Made by a program: the position numbers and the translations under genes | Shown here: one piece after another, positions 57,981-64,000 of the stretch | Layout of the letters: each line of letters starts with the position of its first letter | Position numbering within the stretch: position 1 is the stretch's first letter | The notes under the pieces: model-generated | Databases searched by the model: none | Told to the model about the DNA's origin: nothing | The model's input: only the letters and a program-made list of their open reading frames with translations | Origin: Phyllostachys edulis | Lineage: Eukaryota; Streptophyta; Magnoliopsida; Poales; Poaceae | NCBI GenBank assembly: GCA_036346405.1 | Contig: CM070548.1 | Location: 53,784,279-53,848,278, forward strand | Direction of reading: 5' to 3' | Length of the DNA stretch: 64,000 bases

Positions 57981-60205
57981 TGTAATACCAGTAGAAAATG
58001 CAAAATGAGTAACAGTAAACAGTGAGAGTAGTTTTACCAAATTACCTCCCCATAGTAGGAGGTAGAGAGAGAGAGGTAGTGAGAGAGGAAGAGAGAGAGA
58101 GAGAGATAAGACCAAAGCCATCCAAGCCACATCTCCTCCCATCCCATTTTTCTTCCAGCTGAGAGCTCCCCACCGAAGCAAAGCACCACGCAACCGGCGG
58201 TAGAAGAAGAAGCAAAGGGAGTAGGGAGGACAAGAGGAGACAAGGCGGCAGCCACGGCAAGCTTCGACCTGACATTGACAGCGACGTCCAACCAAAACTA
58301 GCAAACCTAGTAGGTACTCTAATCCCCCATTTGTTTGTCCAAACCCCACCCCTTGAGCTAAGCATCATAGAGAGGAAGGGGTAAGAGAAGGTGTACCCAG
58401 GGGTGGAGCTCGTAGGAGGCGGCGACGCATGGGGGAGGCGCACGGCGGCCAGAGACCGAGCCGGGCGCCAGTGGCGAGGCGGCGATGCCGGGTGGTCAGA
58501 CGATCTTGGCGGCAAGAGAGGTCTGCCACCGAGGCCAAACGAGAGGAGCCAGCACGAGCCGAGGAGGCGGCTGGAGGGGAGCCAAGGGCGGGCGCAAGGG
58601 CGCAGAGTTAGTCTTACCGCCGTGACCAAGAGAGAGGGACCGGAGGGTGGTAGCGTCGGGAGGTGGCTCGTGGCGCTAAGCGTGATCTGGCCGGACTCGG
58701 CCGGTGGGAAGGCGAATCGGCCGGGAGAGCCACGAGAGAGAGGGGGGGAGATTGAGTAAGTGAGGGTGGGGGAAGGTGAGGAGATAAGTAGCCAAAGGGG
58801 TTTGGGTGTGGGCCGAGGAAGGGTGAAGGAAAAAAAAGGAAAAGGGGAGGAGGAAAGAAAGAGAGAAAAGGAATGGGGTGGAAAGAATTTTTGGGGCATG
58901 CACCTAATTTATTTTATTCGCAAGGTTTTACTACGCGAACCCTAACTAATTAATATTTTGGGCATCGGGCCTGTAGATTAGTGCCCAGAGAAAGAGGGGT
59001 TTGTTCTTGTCGTTTTGCGCGTAGGATCAACGCCGCCCGTGTGTGTGTGCATGAATTGCTAAATATATTGAGTCTAGTTGAATGTTTATTCAGGTAGAGG
59101 TTCGGGAACGGTGTCATCCGCACGTTACTCCGCTCTGCATGGTTAACAGGAAAGTGCATGGTAGAGCGATAGCATGTAAGTGCTATGAAATATGTGATGT
59201 TTGCATGATATGGTAAGGTTGGTGCTTACACAGTAACGTTTAGGTAAGAATGCTTGCATGGTAATGTTTAGGTAATGATGCTTACATGGTAAGATTTACA
59301 TGAGGATACTTACATGATAATGTTTATGTGATGATGCTTACGTGGTAATGTTTACATGAGGATGCTTACATGATAATATTTATGTGATGATGCTTACGTG
59401 GTAATGTTTACATGAGGATGCTTACATGGTAATGTTTAAATGATGATGCTTACATGATAATGGTTTCATGTTGATGGCAATGATGATGGGACAAGGTGAG
59501 CAATGCGACTACCTTGTTAATAACGACAATGATTAATCATGTTAATGACAATGGACATGTACATTTGCATCATGGCAAGAATGCATGAGCCAGGTCGGTG
59601 AGAAAGTCATATAACTAATCCGATGAGATTGGTGAGAAAGTTACATGACTAATCTGGTGTGCTCTAGATGAAGTCTCACATCTGTAGGGACTAGATAAAG
59701 TCCTACAATGTAAGGACCCCACCCTAACGAAAATGGGGGAAGAGTGTGTCATCGACGGGTAAACACTCCGCGATACCAGTATCAGCTGATGAGATGCATA
59801 TGAGCATGAGCATGATGGTGCATTCGCATGTATGGGCAATGCAATGATCAAATGAGCATGTAGAATAATGATGAATTGCACTAAAGGAAGGTTATGATGG
59901 AAATAATGAAATGGATATGTTTATGTTTGTGTGGCAGTGATTATCGTTTCTATTATGTGCTTGCTGAGTCTTCGGACTCACCCTTGCTTGTCATTGTTTT
60001 TTTAGGTGATCGTTGCAGATGACATGCTTCGGGAAGGGAGAATAGATCATCCACGTCATATGTAGTTACTCATGCAAACCATTCTCCCTATATATTTCAC
60101 TTTTGTTGTATTATGTCTAGTTGTTAAACTAGCTGCGCAAAAATTCGTAATGAATAATGTGTAGTGGTAGCATTTCGGACCCAAGTGGTAGGTCTGGGTG
60201 TTACA
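57981..60205 (+). mobile_element. Solo LTR (long-LTR family), 2225 bp
   Basis: Starts tgtaataccagtag and ends ggtctgggtgttaca, with the duplication aacct at 57976-57980 and 60206-60210. The GC-rich block 58100-58880 produces large overlapping open frames on both strands (up to 285 codons) with no domain. The 3' part has the phrase gctgagtcttcggactcac (59962-59980). Confidence 0.87.
59221..59473. repeat. 28-bp tandem repeat inside the solo LTR
   Basis: About nine units of the form atgcttacatggtaatgttt plus a variable acatgagg / atgtgatg end. Two alternating variants imply a 56-bp higher-order unit. Confidence 0.88.
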
Positions 60206-60771
60206 AACCTGTTAAAGGCCAAGCTCATGGGTCGCCCGTCAAGGACCTGCTTGCTAGCACAAGGTGCAATTCCAAGCTACAGTCGCACATGCAGATTGGC
60301 CTCCTGCTAGCACAAGGGCCTGCTTCCCACTTACTCCACTGCCACTGCCACTTACTAGCTACTTGAAAGTTGATGGTACGAATAGGGAACAAAAAGTTAA
60401 TTAGCACGTCGAAATGAACCGAGACAATCAAATTGACATTTTTTTTAAAAAAAAATAGCAGCAAAACGCTGCTAGTTTCACTGAAGTAGGAGGGAAAGCA
60501 TTGCTACAAACACGCCCTAAGGCCAAAAAAACAAGGAAAAGACCTCCACTAACTAGCCAAATTGACAGATTGAAGAACAGCAAACCTCAAAGGATAATTT
60601 GACACACAAAATAACAACAACAACATCTCTTGTCTCAAGTTATGACAACACAGATTGAGCACAAGCACAAATAGTACAACACTTACAGGCATGAAAGCAG
60701 AGAGCGGAAACAGGGCAGGTACTACACGCTAACACACAGTTACAATGAGTAATCACATTCCCTCCGCTATG

Positions 60772-61721
60772 TAATCGGTTGATAGATAAGTTTCTAAATA
60801 AATTTCAAGATGCAATCTGTCCAATGAGTAATCACATTCCCTCGCCAAAAAAAAAAGGAATCACACTAGTTACAAAATGAAAATAGACATCACAAGTTCT
60901 AACATAACTTCAGCATGACAAGATCTGGATTTTGTACCAAATTACTACCCAAATTATCAAACAGTAAAACACATAACTTTTTTTATGGATCATCGGATGG
61001 TGATGATACCCTACAAAAAGACATACAACAAAAATTCTATAATAGTACAACACTTGCAGGCATGAAAGGAGAGAGCGGAAACAGGGTAGGTACTACATGC
61101 TAACACAAAGTGACACAGACCACAATAAAGATGCTTATTTATTGATATAACAATGCATCACAAGGCGCGTGTACGCATACCTGTCCTCCCAAAAGCTAGT
61201 TCGCTGGCTCACAGTAGTCCATGATGTTGTTTGCCACTGCGGCTCCAATCCTCGCAGCTCCCGAGAACAACAGGTTCACCAATGACCATCTCGCTACAAA
61301 CATGGGTCATCTTGGAACCATGCATCATCTCATTGTCATTGTTGTTTGGCTCACCCATTCTGAGAGACTACTTGCGAGAACCCAAAAGGCCTACCACTTT
61401 AGAAGTTGGTACAAACAAAATATTGTCAGATACAATGTAGTCAAATCAGAACTAATCGGTTGATAGATAAGGTTCTAAATAAATTTCAAGATGCAATCTA
61501 TCCAATGAATAATCACATTCCCTCGCAAAAAAACGTAATCACATTAGTCACAAAATCAAAATAGACATCACAAGTTCTAACATAACTTCACCATGACAAG
61601 ATTTGGATTTTGTACCAGATTACTACCTATATTATCAAACAGTAAAACACATAACTTTTTTATGGATCATCGGATGGTGACCCCCTACAAAAAGACATAT
61701 GCAACAAAAATTCTATAATAG
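60772..61721. repeat. Direct duplication, about 275 bp, 680 bp apart
   Basis: 60772-61046 and 61453-61721 are about 90 percent alike, both from taatcggttgatagataag to aaaaattctataatag. A shorter second pair (agagcggaaacaggg..aggtactac) is at 60672-60740 and 61045-61110. The phrase atggatcatcggatggtga occurs three times (60983, 61663, 61769). Confidence 0.85.
61209..61358 (-). CDS. Possible short exon or small ORF, 49 aa
   Basis: Minus strand, MGEPNNNDNEMMHGSKMTHV ... CEDWSRSGKQHHGLL then TGA. It is preceded by a pyrimidine-rich stretch and an acceptor-like tctctcag two bases before the ATG. It could be a last exon. I do not recognise a domain, and one copy of the local duplication flanks it on each side. 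Confidence 0.25.
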   Translation of the reverse strand: MGEPNNNDNEMMHGSKMTHVCSEMVIGEPVVLGSCEDWSRSGKQHHGLL

Positions 61722-63600
61722 ACAAAAGACAAACTTAGTCCTAGTGAACCCCTACAAAACACATAAATTTTTTATGGATCATCGGATGGTGATTCAAACA
61801 GAAAAACTAAAAAAAAAAACTAAAACATAAGATTTATTCTAACCTAGAAAAAATAACAGTAAACTTGATGAACCCTTACATAAAAAAGAAACAAACAAAT
61901 TGTTCCAAACCTACAAAACAAATAATAGAAATGCAGATGTCTGGATAGGAAGGAAAACACGAGAACTAGAACTACATGGGATAAAACATGACAACATCAC
62001 TGTGAGTACTGCATACTTAACAAAATTAAAGGACTAAAGATTGCAAGTTGTGTAAATCGATACTAACATGATAGTGCATACATGTAGTTAATCAGGGAAC
62101 TCAACAATAATAGATACTTCGGACACCCTAGGAGATGCAGCAACAAAAACATGTTTGAAGAAAAACTCATACCCCAAAAAATATAAAATTGCACTTAGTT
62201 TAACAATGCAATATTTGTGTAAACACCTTGCAATTTTGACATTGATGTAGATAACTACCATGAAAGGAGACAAAAGGCTAAAAATCATTTTCTTTCTAAA
62301 AACATGGATACATTGGCTTAAAGGCAATGTTTCCCTTTGATCTAGTAGCAGATACACATGTAGCAACACAAGGATGGCAAGAAATAGAAGCATACTAACA
62401 TAGATCAACAAGAATACACATTTAGCAACACAATGATGGTGAAGTGACGATAAATTAAAAAGCACATGCACAACAACTACAAACAGAACTAAAACAAGAA
62501 ATTAACACGGATCAATGCTCTCTACTACTGCATGCTACTACCAACATCTGATCACAAACACAGCCTAACATAGATCGCAATAACCAATTAACATATTACA
62601 ACTACTGAGTTATCGGCTTGCAGTTCTCAAATGCCGACCTAGTAATGGAATTCTTCGTCATTGAGCCCATATTATACTATAGAACAAAATAACACACCAA
62701 TCAATATGTTCGAAGATGTTAGGCAGCCCAATTGAAAAGTTAAAAATAAAGATCACGTATTGTCATGATCTAACCCATCTCTCAAGAAAATCGGTAGAGA
62801 AAAAGCACAAGAAGAACACATACCAGAAAAGAAGAGAAAAGAGAAAGATAGAGGACTCATAATGAAACACCATAATGATGCTATTATACTAAAGTTCTAG
62901 TCTATCAGAACCCTTACATACAAGAAATGTCAAAAAGGGAAGAAACAAAAAAAATCCAAGAAGGATAGAAATGTCCTGAACTAGGTGAACCCTTACAAAA
63001 CAAAAAAGTCAAATTCTTAAAAATAAAATTTAACCAAGGAAGATAGAAATGTCTTGAATTAGGTGAGCCCTAACATAAAACATAAGTTAAAGAGACAAAA
63101 AAAAAATAATACATACGTCAACACATAGCATAAACCAAAAGTCCTGCAATTAATTGCAAAACTAAGCTGAACAATGGGTGCCAAGAGTGACTAATATTAA
63201 AATGAATATATTACAACATGGAAATTAGAAACTGACTAATATTAAAATGAATATATTACAACATGTAAATTAGAAACTTGCACAAACAATATATTAAAAT
63301 TACAAATCACATATCACATAATACTAGAAGTTTAGTTATAATGATATGCAACATATACACTGGCAAGATTAATTCAAATGCAACCAATATTTGATTGTTA
63401 ATATGTTTCTTCTATGATAAACATACAACTAAAAGTTACAAATCTTAGACAAAACCAAAAAGAAAATGATATGCATATCGTTGTTCCCCCAAGAGATAAA
63501 TTTTAACTTGTCAGACACCCAACAATGCCACAAACAAAACATGTGAGGGGAAGAAACAAATAAATTCTAAAGAAATTTACAAAGTAATTGAGAAGAGTAC

Positions 63601-63717
63601 TTCCCAAACTTCTTGAGACCCCACCTAATTTCATCTTGTAACTCTATGGAAACAAACCGATTGATGCAAGATTGAAGCTCATGCCACATCAAAAGTTCCT
63701 CAGGTTCATGATTTCTA
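63601..63717 (-). CDS. Possible internal exon, 39 codons
   Basis: Minus strand, bounded by an acceptor-like aattag and a donor-like gtactc. It reads RNHEPEELLMWHELQSCINR then FVSIELQDEIRWGLKKFG with no stop. Its amino-acid composition is protein-like, unlike the surrounding T-rich sequence. I do not recognise the family. The gene would extend left or right of the window. Confidence 0.35.
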
Positions 63718-64000
63718 CTAATTGAATATAGATTTTTGAATTAGAGTAGGCTTCCATAACCTTAATATTTGCATGTATCACTTTGGCGTGCAATCGTCCA
63801 CAAAACATATATAGATTGCCCCCAAATATAAACTGCATGCCGCAACCTTAACCAAAAAATTAACTAAGACTACCCTAAATTCGAAGGTCCAGCAAACAAT
63901 AACTTAAAATATGTAGTAAGCAACTGCACAACAAGTATATCTAGCAACCTAGGAACCTTTTAACACAGATAGAGCAAACCCCACATACAAAAGGCCAAAA

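Larger units (their letters stand above)
60211..64000 (-). other. A-rich region, possible introns of an unidentified minus-strand gene
   Basis: Strongly A-rich on the plus strand (T-rich on the minus), as plant introns are when read from the minus strand. Two short frames with splice-like borders (61209-61358 and 63601-63717) are listed separately. The 127-codon minus frame at 62088-62471 is hydrophobic and T-driven and is not accepted. No terminal repeats of a transposon were found. Confidence 0.35.

Noticed and set aside
58042..58899. A 285-codon minus-strand open frame and several overlapping ones
   Set aside because: GC-rich block inside a solo LTR with a clear duplication; frames are open on both strands and rich in Pro/Ser/Leu with no domain.
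62088..62471. A 127-codon hydrophobic minus-strand frame
   Set aside because: T-rich strand gives Leu/Phe/Ile-rich translation; no signal or domain pattern and no splice context that I could support.

Overview
The window looks like an intergenic, repeat-dense stretch of a grass (Poaceae) nuclear genome, quite possibly Oryza or a close relative. The basis is the transposon repertoire (MULE, Ac-like hAT, CACTA with Ulp1, Stowaway-type MITEs, solo LTRs of 2-3 kb) and one intact plant gene with GT-AG introns. The species cannot be fixed from sequence alone. There are no bacterial, organellar, tRNA, rRNA or CRISPR features. Almost everything except one gene is transposon-derived and decayed.

Layout. 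1-1801 is unassigned repeat-like flank. 1811-13301 is one 11,491-bp Mutator-like element (MULE), bounded by matching terminal inverted repeats and a perfect 9-bp target duplication (cataacatc). It carries a plant-mobile-domain (PMD) gene (+), a MULE transposase (-) converging on it, and three separate GRF-zinc-finger/coiled-coil genes (+, -, +). A 31-bp minisatellite and a nested 593-bp hAT element (8-bp duplication) lie in its right half. All five genes are broken by stops or frameshifts. 13311-18200 is intergenic with several small inverted-repeat elements and a hAT deletion derivative. 18202-22390 is a truncated long-LTR-like unit with a nested solo LTR. 23243-23776 is a small MYND-like pseudogene. 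23940-25345 is a CACTA deletion derivative.

25536-33869 is a foldback complex: two hAT copies in opposite orientation with arms of about 1.5 kb. It includes a decayed hAT transposase and two nested solo LTRs with 5-bp duplications. 33870-35173 is the 5' end of a Copia element on the minus strand (gag fragment, PBS, LTR). 37243-40025 is the only gene that looks intact: a five-exon heavy-metal-associated isoprenylated protein (HIPP, 328 aa, two HMA domains, CaaX end). A short nonautonomous LTR retrotransposon (642-bp interior, minus strand, TSD aagag) begins about 250 bp past its stop codon. Nested insertions have stretched that element to 40282-56303: a solo LTR, CACTA material with TNP2-type and Ulp1 genes, a second solo LTR and LTR fragments. 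56304-60205 holds a Stowaway-type MITE and another solo LTR. 60206-64000 is A-rich on the + strand with local direct duplications and may contain introns and exons of an unidentified minus-strand gene.

The most unusual object is the multi-gene MULE. PMD proteins, transposase and GRF zinc-finger proteins occur together inside one unit defined by its own TIRs and TSD, and most of these genes have a recognisable TATA box.
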